Positions 52,743 to 60,213 of a stretch of DNA of 64,000 bases are shown here, piece after piece. Position 1 is the first letter of the stretch; every line of letters begins with the position of its first letter. Both the position numbers and the translations under genes were made by a program. Origin of the DNA: VXYL01 sp965116935 (GTDB lineage Bacteria > Pseudomonadota > Gammaproteobacteria > Pseudomonadales > Azotimanducaceae); the NCBI GenBank assembly GCA_965116935.1, contig OZ220737.1:4464001-4528000 (forward strand), read 5' to 3'. The notes beneath the pieces are model-generated. The model did not search any database. It saw nothing but the letters and a program-made list of their open reading frames with translations, and was not told the origin of the DNA.

Positions 52743-53855
52743 ATGCCCGCAATCACCCCCCACGACGGCCCCGTTGCCGTAACCGGCTGCTCCGGCTTCA
52801 CCGGCGGCCACATGGTTCGAGAGCTCGCCATCCACGGCTACGACGTGCGCGCCTGCATCCGCGATGCCAACTCCTGGCGCGGCAAGGACTGCGTGCAATA
52901 CCTCGAACGCCTGCCGGGCGTGACCATCGTGGACGGCTGCGACCTCTTCACCCCCGGCTCCTACGACGACGCCTTCAGCGGCTGCACCGGCGTCTTCCAC
53001 GTCGCCGCCGTGCTCGGCAACTCCGCGGACGGCAAGTCGCAGCCGCTCGGCTCCGGCGACGTCTCCACCGACGTGTACAACGGCGGCATCGCCGGCACCC
53101 AGAACGTGATCGACGCCGTGAACGCCAGCGGCAGCGTCAAGCGCATGGTGTACACGAGCTCCATGGCCGCGGTCTCCGGGGCAAGGGGCGCCACCGTGCC
53201 GCAAGGATATGAATGGACCGAGACCGACTGGTCCTCAGACGGCGTGCCGAAAGAGCGCTGGCAGCACCCGCGCAACGCCTACGCCCGCAGCAAGGTGGAC
53301 ACCGAACGCCTCATCAACGACGCCGCCGACGCATCGGGCGGCACGTGGGACGCCATCACCATGAACCCGGCGATGATCTGTGGACCGATCCTGTTCAAGG
53401 CGCAAGTCGGACAGTGGATCGAGCAGATCGGGCGCCTGGCCGGGGGCATGGAGCCGAACTGGCCTTCTCGCTACGACATGTTCTACAACATCATCGACGT
53501 GCGCGACCTCGCGAAGGCACACCGGCTGGCGGCCGAGTCGAGCGTGGACCATCGCGCAACGCGGGGCGGCCCACGCTACGTCATGCATGGCAGCGGCGGC
53601 CGCTCGGCCATGCGCTTCGGCACGGAGGTGGCAGAAGTCATCCACGAGTTCTTCCCCTCCTTCGCCTTGGGCGAGCCAGCTACCGTCACCAGCAAGGGCG
53701 ACCCAATCACCATCGAGTCCCGCACCCTGAACGACTGCAAGAAGGCGAAGTCCGTCCTCGGCGCCACCATCCGCCCGGTGGAAGACACCATCCGCGCCGT
53801 GGTTGAAAGCTCCGTGGAACTCGGCATCATCACGCCGAAGATTGGCGAGGTTTGA
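52743..53855 (+). CDS. NAD-dependent epimerase/dehydratase (extended SDR)
   Basis: A 370-aa protein of the extended SDR family, close in pattern to dihydroflavonol-4-reductase and 3-beta-hydroxysteroid dehydrogenase types. It has the cofactor loop VAVTGCSGFTGGHMVRELAIHG, the FHVAAVLGN strand, KRMVYTSSMAAVSG (catalytic Ser) and NAYARSKVDTERL (YxxxK). AITMNPAMICGP and FYNIIDVRDLAKAHRLA follow. It reduces or oxidises a hydroxyl or carbonyl of an unknown substrate. It stands between family-A repeats in the dioxygenase cluster. Confidence 0.9.
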   Translation: MPAITPHDGPVAVTGCSGFTGGHMVRELAIHGYDVRACIRDANSWRGKDCVQYLERLPGVTIVDGCDLFTPGSYDDAFSGCTGVFHVAAVLGNSADGKSQPLGSGDVSTDVYNGGIAGTQNVIDAVNASGSVKRMVYTSSMAAVSGARGATVPQGYEWTETDWSSDGVPKERWQHPRNAYARSKVDTERLINDAADASGGTWDAITMNPAMICGPILFKAQVGQWIEQIGRLAGGMEPNWPSRYDMFYNIIDVRDLAKAHRLAAESSVDHRATRGGPRYVMHGSGGRSAMRFGTEVAEVIHEFFPSFALGEPATVTSKGDPITIESRTLNDCKKAKSVLGATIRPVEDTIRAVVESSVELGIITPKIGEV

Positions 53856-53868
53856 GAGCCTCTGCATT

Positions 53869-53991
53869 GACGCGCCTTGCGGCGCGTTGGGGAGGGCGAG
53901 ACGCCCTCCCTCCAGAAGGCACTCGGCTCGCTGAACGACCCTTTGGAGGGAGGGCGTCTCGCCCTCCCTACGCACCCGAAGGGTGCGCAAC
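53869..53991. repeat. Inverted hairpin pair, family A
   Basis: CGCGCCTTGCGGCGCG hairpin and GGGGAGGGCGAGACGCCC... at 53869-53914 face TTTGGAGGGAGGGCGTCTCG... and a small hairpin GCACCCGAAGGGTGC at 53942-53989. The small hairpins are on the outer sides of the pair. Confidence 0.88.
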
Positions 53992-54043
53992 GGAATCAAT
54001 GCGAATGCGTAATCGCAAGACCTGACTCAACGGAGGAGGTTGA

Positions 54044-55009
54044 GTGATCTCAGTGCCGCACATAGACGAGAAAGCACGGCGCGAGTTCGCCGAGCGGGGA
54101 GTGGTGCGGATTCATGGGTTGATTCCAGAAGCAGCAATCGCCCCCAACCGCGAGCGTGTGTACGGCATCCTCGAGGAGGCTGGCGTCTGGCAGGACGGGC
54201 GTTGGGTCACGCACGACGAGCCCGACGAAGGACAACCGCCCGGCAAGTTCAACTGGCTCGCCCCCACCAAGCACTTGCCCATGCGAAGGATCCGCGACTG
54301 TGCCAAGTCCAAGGCGTTCCAGGCGATGTTCGCGGCCGACGCGCTCGCCGCCGCGAAGGAGTTCGGCGGCGAGCGCCTTTTCGCGAACGAGCCACCGGCA
54401 TCAGGCGCATTCGAAGCGTTTTCCCGACCGCAGCTCCTGTTCACCCCACCCGGCGCCCGCCACTGGTTCGTGCCCAACACCATCTGGCATGTGGACGTTC
54501 CCCGCCTGGGCGAAGTCGGTACCCCCGGCGTGCAGATATTCATCCTGTTGGACGACATCCCTCCCGGCGGCGGGGCAACCTTGGTGCTGGCCGGCTCCCA
54601 CCGCCTCCTGAACGACCGCGTGCGCCGCTCCAAGGACGTGAAGAAATGCCTTAAGCGCCGGCCCTACTTCCAGCACCTCATGGGCCCACGCCCACAAGAT
54701 CGAGACCCGTCCGACGGCTCGCACATAGACCGGGACAGCGCGCGCCTCCTGAACCAGCCGGGCCACGACGGCGACATCCCCCTGCAAGTGGTGGAGATGG
54801 ACGGACACGCAGGCGATGCGTACATCACGGACCTGCGCCTCCTGCACACCCTGGCACCAAATGCCTCGCCCCGCCCTCGCCTGATGGCGACGCAGCGCCT
54901 GCCCTACCCCGACATCGTGGACAAACTCGACGACGCGCACGCAGAGCTCCGGCGCAAGCGAAAGCGCAACAGCGCAGCACCTTCCAGCCCCGCAAGCGGC
55001 GCGCCCTAA
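54044..55009 (+). CDS. Phytanoyl-CoA dioxygenase (PhyH) family protein 3
   Basis: A 321-aa dioxygenase starting at GTG with GGAGGAGG seven bases upstream. NTIWHVDVPRLGEVGTPGVQIFILLDDIPPGGGATLVLAGSH holds the HxD pair and turn; DLRLLHTLAPNASPRPRLMATQR the distal His and Arg. It is more diverged from proteins 1 and 2 than these are from each other. It ends in a basic tail (LRRKRKRNSAA). Confidence 0.88.
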   Translation: MISVPHIDEKARREFAERGVVRIHGLIPEAAIAPNRERVYGILEEAGVWQDGRWVTHDEPDEGQPPGKFNWLAPTKHLPMRRIRDCAKSKAFQAMFAADALAAAKEFGGERLFANEPPASGAFEAFSRPQLLFTPPGARHWFVPNTIWHVDVPRLGEVGTPGVQIFILLDDIPPGGGATLVLAGSHRLLNDRVRRSKDVKKCLKRRPYFQHLMGPRPQDRDPSDGSHIDRDSARLLNQPGHDGDIPLQVVEMDGHAGDAYITDLRLLHTLAPNASPRPRLMATQRLPYPDIVDKLDDAHAELRRKRKRNSAAPSSPASGAP

Positions 55010-55118
55010 TGGGCGCGTCGGCAGTTCGCTAGCGCGAACTGCTGGGCTTCGTGCTCGCATTCGCTCGCAGCTGCGGCGCCGCCAAACCCCTCGCTAGCAG
55101 ACTGTCGGACTTACGATG

Positions 55119-55167
55119 GGTGGGCCTTCGGAGGGAAGGCAGAATGCCTTCCCTCCGAAGGCCCACC
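55119..55167. repeat. Perfect 23-base palindrome, family-A variant
   Basis: Arms of 23 bases (55119-55141 and 55145-55167, starting GGTGGGCCTTCGGAGGG) match without a mismatch around a 3-base loop GAA. It is the most stable hairpin seen in the window and has no T-run, so it is a repeat rather than a classical terminator. Confidence 0.92.
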
Positions 55168-55304
55168 TTGTCGCACACTAGCGCTCGGGGTCTGGCCCCA
55201 GCCCCCACCTCCCTATGAGCTTGCGCCGCAGAACGACGCTACGCCGCCGTTCTACAGCGCAAGCTCCTAGGTTACGCTTGGCGCACCCACGAGGAGGCGC
55301 AGCC

Positions 55305-56255
55305 ATGACCATCAACTCCGTGACCGGCCCGCTCGACCCCGCCGACATGGGCTTCACCCTCATGCACGAGCACGTGATGGTGAGCGCGAGCGGCATGTAT
55401 CGCAGCTATCCGGACCTCTTGGGCCCGAACCGCGAACAGCGCGCCATCGACTGCCTCAAGCGCGCCAAGGCCGGCGGCATCGACACCATGATCGATGCCA
55501 CCACCTTCGACCTTGGCCGTGACCCCGAACTCCTCCGCCGGGTCTCCGCCGAGTCCGGCGTCAATATCGTCAACGTCACCGGCTGGTGGTTGGACGTGCC
55601 ACGCTTCATCCGCGGCGTCTCGCCCAACCAGATGGCACGGGAGTTCATCCGCGACATCGAGCAAGGCTTTCGCGGGACCGACATCAAGGCCGGCATCCTC
55701 AAGTGCGCCGCAGACTTCGAGGGCGTCACTCCAGAGCTCGAGATCATGGCCCGCGCCGTGGCCCGCGCCCACAACGAGACGGGCCTGCCGATCATGGCGC
55801 ACTCCTACCCCACCGGCCACGTCGCCCGTCGCCAGATCGCCATCTTCAAGGAGGAAGGCGTCGATCTCACCCGCGTCAAGATCGACCATTCCAACGACAC
55901 CACCGACACCGAATACCTGAAGTGGATTCTCGACCAGGGCTGCTACTTGGGCCTAGACCGCTACCCAGGCCGCTTCGTCAGCCCGCACATGCGCACCGTG
56001 ACCCTCAAGGCACTCATTGACATGGGCTACGGCGACCGCCTCTGCCCCGCCCACGATTGCATTTGCCTGCACATCCACAACGAGGGCCCGGACGGCAAGG
56101 TCCCCGACGAACATGCCTTCACCCTGGCCAACCCCGACCAATACCTCTACATGCACAGGCACGTGATTCCCGACCTCAAGGACATGGGCGTCAACGACAG
56201 CACGATCGACACCCTGTTCGTGGACAACCCGCAGCGGTTCTTCGCTGGGATGTAG
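55305..56255 (+). CDS. Phosphotriesterase-family lactonase-like metallohydrolase
   Basis: A 316-aa amidohydrolase-superfamily protein. MGFTLMHEHVMV gives the HxH metal pair. KAGILKCAADFEGVTPELE provides the strand-4 Lys that is carboxylated in the family. GLPIMAHSYPTGHVARRQIAIF and VKIDHSNDTTD supply the His of strands 5 and 6, and CPAHDCICLH the strand-8 Asp. Members include phosphotriesterase-like lactonases. GAGGAGG before the ATG at 55305 decides the start. In this cluster a lactone or ester of the dioxygenase product is a plausible substrate. Confidence 0.88.
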   Translation: MTINSVTGPLDPADMGFTLMHEHVMVSASGMYRSYPDLLGPNREQRAIDCLKRAKAGGIDTMIDATTFDLGRDPELLRRVSAESGVNIVNVTGWWLDVPRFIRGVSPNQMAREFIRDIEQGFRGTDIKAGILKCAADFEGVTPELEIMARAVARAHNETGLPIMAHSYPTGHVARRQIAIFKEEGVDLTRVKIDHSNDTTDTEYLKWILDQGCYLGLDRYPGRFVSPHMRTVTLKALIDMGYGDRLCPAHDCICLHIHNEGPDGKVPDEHAFTLANPDQYLYMHRHVIPDLKDMGVNDSTIDTLFVDNPQRFFAGM

Positions 56256-56275
56256 GCGTCTCGCGACGAGGGGCG

Positions 56276-56935
56276 TTACAGCGGGACGCCGCCGAAGCCG
56301 TCCACGGTGGCGAACTCTCCCACGGCTTTGCGCGACAGCCGCGTCAACTGATGCACCGGTTTGCCCAACGGCAGCATCGCTGCGACGGCGTGGCTTTCCG
56401 GAATGTCGAACAGCGCCTTCACATCCGGTTCCCGGGCCGCCACAAAGGTAGTGAGCGTGCCGCCGAGCCCTTCGTTCCGAGCGGCCAGAAGGATGTTCCA
56501 GACAAAGGGGTAGATGGAGGCACCAGGGACAACGCCGATGCGGGACAGATGCCGGTCCATCGCCGCCACCACCACCAGGTCCACCGTCACCAAGAGCAGC
56601 ACTGGCGCGCGAACCAACCGCTCGATGAACCCGGGCCGAATCACCACTGCATCGAGCGCCTCCTGGCTAACCTCCGGCGGCTCCACCACGTTCCAAGGAT
56701 TGGCCCCAGCCCGCACCTCCGCCAGATATCGGCGAAAGGTCGGCTCGATCAGGGGAACGAGCGCTTCCCGCTTCGCCGAATCGCGCACGACGATCACCCG
56801 CCAACCCTGCCGATTCCCGCCACTCGGCGCAAACCGCGCATTGTCGAGAATCCGGTGCAGCACCTCGTCCGGCACGGGCTCGTCCACGAAGTCCCGCGCC
56901 GCAAACGTAGTCCGCATCACGTCATAGAGTTCCAT
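56276..56935 (-). CDS. Nitroreductase-family flavoprotein
   Basis: A 219-aa protein starting ELYDVMRTTFAARDFVDEPVPDEVLHRILDNARFAPSGGNRQGWRVIVVRD, the FMN-binding pattern of nitroreductases. The C-terminal GLGGTLTTFVAAREPDVKALFDIPESHAVAAMLPLGKP completes the fold. Such enzymes reduce nitro, quinone or enoate compounds with NAD(P)H. It is convergent with the lactonase-like gene, 20 bases apart. The ATG at 56935 was preferred because the family starts there. Confidence 0.9.
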   Translation of the reverse strand: MELYDVMRTTFAARDFVDEPVPDEVLHRILDNARFAPSGGNRQGWRVIVVRDSAKREALVPLIEPTFRRYLAEVRAGANPWNVVEPPEVSQEALDAVVIRPGFIERLVRAPVLLLVTVDLVVVAAMDRHLSRIGVVPGASIYPFVWNILLAARNEGLGGTLTTFVAAREPDVKALFDIPESHAVAAMLPLGKPVHQLTRLSRKAVGEFATVDGFGGVPL

Positions 56936-56955
56936 GCATTCACCCAAACAAGCCC

Positions 56956-57000
56956 TTGGAGGGAAGGCATTCTGCCTTCCCTACGCGCCGCAGGCGCGTC
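56956..57000. repeat. Single hairpin, family A
   Basis: TTGGAGGGAAGGCATTCTGC... with the GC hairpin ACGCGCCGCAGGCGCGT directly after. A partner in inverted orientation was not found nearby; a different hairpin, GGGCGACCACAAGGGTCACCC, lies at 57061-57081. Confidence 0.8.
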
Positions 57001-57125
57001 ACCGTACGAGCTGTCCTCGTCCGTGCCCGGGAGTCAAACGATCGCGGTTCAATCGACACGGGCGACCACAAGGGTCACCCCTACGTCATCTGCGTCGGGG
57101 TAGAGACGACACATGCATCTCCCCA

Positions 57126-57881
57126 CTACCACTGCTTCCCGATACCACCCCGCGAGCCAAAGAACGCCGCCGGCCAGTTCCGCCCGGTGATCATTGCCTT
57201 GTCCACATCCTCCGGCGTAGCCAGGCCATCGTCCACAATCTGCCGCGCCTCACGCGCCGCAGCGGCAAAGACGCGGTTCAGGATGAAGCCATACGTCCCC
57301 GGCTTGTCCTTCACCATCGACACCACCCGACCAGCCTTCTCCCCAACGGCTTTGGCGATTTCCGCCACCTCCGGGTCCGACTCTTCCGTCGTGATGACTT
57401 CCAGCATCCGCATCACCGGCACGGGGTTCGAGAAGTGCATGCCGATGAAGTTGGCCTTGCGCTCTTCGCTCACGTCCCGCGCAAGCTCGGCAATCACAAA
57501 GCCCGAGGTATTGGAAGCGAAGATCGAATCCGACTTGACGATGCCGTCGAGCTCCGCGAAAACCTGCTGCTTGAGTTCAAGCTTCTCCGGCACGGCCTCG
57601 ATGATGAGGTCGCAGTCCGCGATGTCGGCCAAGTCCAGCGTGTAGCTCACGTTCTCGATGGCGCGCAACGCCTGGTCGAAGCCGAGTTTGCCCTTCTCCA
57701 CCGCCCGCTTCACGCCCCACTTGCGCTCCACCACCTCCTCTCGGGTCTCGTCGAGAATCTCTTGGGTAAGGTCGCGCACCGTCACCCGATACCCACCAAG
57801 CCCCGCCATGATCTGGGCAATCCCGCCCCCCATCACACCACCACCAAGCACGGCAATGTGCCGAATGTCCTCAAGCCTCAT
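57126..57881 (-). CDS. 3-hydroxyacyl-CoA dehydrogenase family protein
   Basis: A 251-aa protein. HIAVLGGGVMGGGIAQIMAGLGGYRVTVRD is the NAD-binding loop. ADCDLIIEAVPEKLELKQQVFAELDGIVKSDSIFASNTSGFVIAELA and RKANFIGMHFSNPVPVMRMLEVI include the catalytic His-Glu region (MHFSNP). PGTYGFILNRVF is the substrate-side helix. The family oxidises L-3-hydroxyacyl-CoA. It is shorter than the usual ~280 aa, with a reduced C-terminal domain that ends at RGGIGKQW, so it may be truncated. GAGGAGGG precedes the ATG at 57881. Confidence 0.9.
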   Translation of the reverse strand: MRLEDIRHIAVLGGGVMGGGIAQIMAGLGGYRVTVRDLTQEILDETREEVVERKWGVKRAVEKGKLGFDQALRAIENVSYTLDLADIADCDLIIEAVPEKLELKQQVFAELDGIVKSDSIFASNTSGFVIAELARDVSEERKANFIGMHFSNPVPVMRMLEVITTEESDPEVAEIAKAVGEKAGRVVSMVKDKPGTYGFILNRVFAAAAREARQIVDDGLATPEDVDKAMITGRNWPAAFFGSRGGIGKQW

Positions 57882-57944
57882 GTCGATCGCCCTCCTCGCA
57901 AAATGCCCAAACCAAGGTCCAACCAAAGGCGCGCAACCCTACAC

Positions 57945-58100
57945 GGTTCAGCCGACCGTGTCTGCAAACAGGCGGGCTCTGGGGGTAGAGCACTCTGCCT
58001 TCACTGGCGCGCAGTTAGGCGTGTTGACCCCAGTGTCTCGTTAGGCAAAACGCCCGTTGGCGCTAGGAAGGCGGAATGCCTTCCCTCCAATGGCCCGCCC
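57945..58100. repeat. Decayed repeats with one MITE-type end
   Basis: TTAGGCGTGTTGACC at 58016-58030 matches the MITE terminus with its TTA/CTAG-like border. A degenerate family-A hairpin, CTAGGAAGGCGGAATGCC..., runs from 58063 to about 58090. The rest of the gap between the 3-hydroxyacyl-CoA dehydrogenase and the 619-aa gene shows no gene. Confidence 0.55.
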
Positions 58101-58126
58101 CGCCAGCGTGTTCTGCGAAGCGACTG

Positions 58127-59986
58127 TCATTGCCGCAAACCAAAGCCCAACGACCGCGCCGCGTTGCGGAATGCGCGTTCGGACTTCGCTCGCACCACGA
58201 GGTGGCGCTCGCCGGCGCGCAGGCATGCCTTGGCGACCCGGGAGTCCGCCATCAGTGCCGCGGCAACGTCCGCGTCCGCGCACTCGATCAGGAACGCTTC
58301 GCCGCGCATCTTGAGCGCGACTGCGTCCCGGCTCAGGCGTTCGAGGAATCCCTCCACCGTTTCCGGTAGGGGCTGATCATCCCGCTCGGCAAGAAACGCT
58401 CGAAGCGCGTCCACGTCACCGCCCTCTTCAAGAGCCCGGACGATCCGCTCCGTGTCGAGGCGCCAAGTGGCATTCCCCTCTGGCGCTGCGTATGCCTCCA
58501 AGACGGTAGCTTCCTCGGCGGACGGCGTGCCACCCGCCACGATCCTTCGATCGGCAAACACCTGCATCGCCGTGCGCTCGCTCACCACCGGCGGCTCGTA
58601 CGACTCAGTGAAGCCGAGGCAGTAGTCGCCGAGGTTGTTCAGGCGGAAGTAGCGCAAGCCGTCGTAGCGACTGAGATAGGCAAGGTCGTCCGTCCCCCAC
58701 ATGTGGTGGAAGTCAGGCCGGGCGTCTTCCGGAGGGATATAGCCAACGTCGACCATGCCGATGGTCGCAAGGTACTCGAGCAGCAGACACAGGAGGTAGC
58801 GCCCCTCGATGATTTCCCAACTGTGTGACCCGTCGTAGCCGAGGCTGCCGTAATTCTGGTCGAACAAGTACAGATCCCAAGGGTTCGTGGTGACCGGATA
58901 GTTGAGCGAAGCCGCGCGCATGAACAGCCCGAAGTCGTCGAAGTCCACCCAGGAGCTCACCGGGCAGGCGCGAAGCGCTTCGGCCGCCACACGTCGGCGC
59001 ATCGTCGCAGAGGTCAAGCCGCGCCGCCCCTTGCCCCGCTGCTGGCCCTTTATCACATCCACCCGACTGAACTCGTCGAGCAGGTCCGAGTCGCACCACG
59101 CCTTCCAGATTCCGCGAAGCACCACGTGTGCGGGCACGGTCAGCGACTCACGTCCCTTCCGTGTCAACTCAAGGCGCGCTCCCCGAAGCCTCGCCAAACC
59201 AGACGCCTGCAGCAGCCACGGCCACGCAAACGCCCGGATTGCACCCGGAACCTGATCCGACTTGCGCTGCTTTTCGGGGAACGGTTCGTAGAAGTCGTCC
59301 CCGTGCAACACCTCGGCAATGCGCCGGACAGCGGCTGCCGACGGTCGCCGCGTCTTGGCACTCACAGCAATCGCGCCTTCACCCACGAGACGCATGACCG
59401 CACGAAGATCGTTGGCTGCTGCACGTTCCATGCTGCGCACGGTCAACTCCAACGTCTTCGTTGTTTCGTTCTCACCGTAACCCACAAGGATCGACACCGT
59501 TTCCGGCAACTCGTCCGTTGTCCGCAACGCCACCGGGGGCGGTGGTGCCGCGATTTCGCGCAGGCGGACGCCAAGGTCACCCGGGACATAGGTGAGGGGA
59601 CCGTCACGGTATTCGGGAACGAACAGAAGCCGCAGCGCGTCGCTGGCACCCCCTCCACTTTGCCGATAGCCGGTGCTGCGACGAAAACCGCCAGGCAGCG
59701 AACCGTGCTTCGCCTCGAACCGGACAGCATCGAATTCACCGTCGTCGTAAATCGTCTCGCGCACCGCCATCCGCTCCTGCGGGTCGAGCTCTGCCCAGAT
59801 GTCTCGCAACAGTGAGTCGTCCGCCATGCGCTCGGCGACCACTTGCACCATGTCGGCCTTGCGCGTCGGTTGTGGCTTTGGAATGGACAATGCCTGCATC
59901 AACCGCCGCAGCACGTCAACGGTGTGCCCCTCCAGCGCTTCGCGCAGCGTTTCCGGCACACCTTCATGTTGCTCCCCAACCTTCAC
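58127..59986 (-). CDS. Uncharacterised 619-aa protein with SAP-like N-terminus
   Basis: A 619-aa soluble protein from a GTG at 59986. Residues about 20-55 (VDVLRRLMQALSIPKPQPTRKADMVQVVAERM) resemble a SAP-type helix-extension-helix DNA-binding motif. Central parts look like winged helices (LRRIAEVLHGDDFYEP, QASGLARLRGARLELTRKGRESL) and are followed by HSWEIIEGRYLLCLLLEYLATIGMVDVGYIPP. The C-terminus (RDAVALKMRGEAFLIECADADVAAALMADSRV) resembles the end of helicase-associated domains. No motor motif is present. Its divergent position next to the restriction gene suggests membership of the same defence locus, perhaps as a helicase-partner or regulatory subunit. The family is not recognised with certainty. 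Confidence 0.6.
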   Translation of the reverse strand: MKVGEQHEGVPETLREALEGHTVDVLRRLMQALSIPKPQPTRKADMVQVVAERMADDSLLRDIWAELDPQERMAVRETIYDDGEFDAVRFEAKHGSLPGGFRRSTGYRQSGGGASDALRLLFVPEYRDGPLTYVPGDLGVRLREIAAPPPPVALRTTDELPETVSILVGYGENETTKTLELTVRSMERAAANDLRAVMRLVGEGAIAVSAKTRRPSAAAVRRIAEVLHGDDFYEPFPEKQRKSDQVPGAIRAFAWPWLLQASGLARLRGARLELTRKGRESLTVPAHVVLRGIWKAWCDSDLLDEFSRVDVIKGQQRGKGRRGLTSATMRRRVAAEALRACPVSSWVDFDDFGLFMRAASLNYPVTTNPWDLYLFDQNYGSLGYDGSHSWEIIEGRYLLCLLLEYLATIGMVDVGYIPPEDARPDFHHMWGTDDLAYLSRYDGLRYFRLNNLGDYCLGFTESYEPPVVSERTAMQVFADRRIVAGGTPSAEEATVLEAYAAPEGNATWRLDTERIVRALEEGGDVDALRAFLAERDDQPLPETVEGFLERLSRDAVALKMRGEAFLIECADADVAAALMADSRVAKACLRAGERHLVVRAKSERAFRNAARSLGFGLRQ

Positions 59987-60213
59987 GCCAGCGCACCCTC
60001 AAATGCGGCCAACACCCCGCCATCTTCATGACGTAATCCCACCGGCCCCTCCCAACGACCTTCGCCTGTAGCCAAGCTTACGCCATACGCACCTCGTATC
60101 CCCAAGCGTCCAGCGAAAACCGCTTGCCTATCGGCGGGCGTGAGCGCAGGAACACCCTCGCCCCAAACGGCCTCCCATTTCAACGAACGCCCTTGCGGTA
60201 AGCTTCCGCGCAT
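59983..60213 (-). CDS. Possible small protein coupled to the 619-aa gene
   Basis: An open frame ending with TGA that overlaps the GTG of the 619-aa gene (GTGA), the same coupling seen in real operons here. The readable part is WGEGVPALTPADRQAVFAGRLGIRGAYGVSLATGEG. The first ATG at 60213 overlaps the start of the restriction gene on the opposite strand; a GTG at 60165 is an alternative. No family was recognised, and it may be a remnant. Confidence 0.35.
   Translation of the reverse strand: MRGSLPQGRSLKWEAVWGEGVPALTPADRQAVFAGRLGIRGAYGVSLATGEGRWEGPVGLRHEDGGVLAAFEGALA

Noticed and set aside
55119..55167. Classical rho-independent terminator
   Set aside because: The stem is very strong but no T-run follows, and the unit is a member of the dispersed family.
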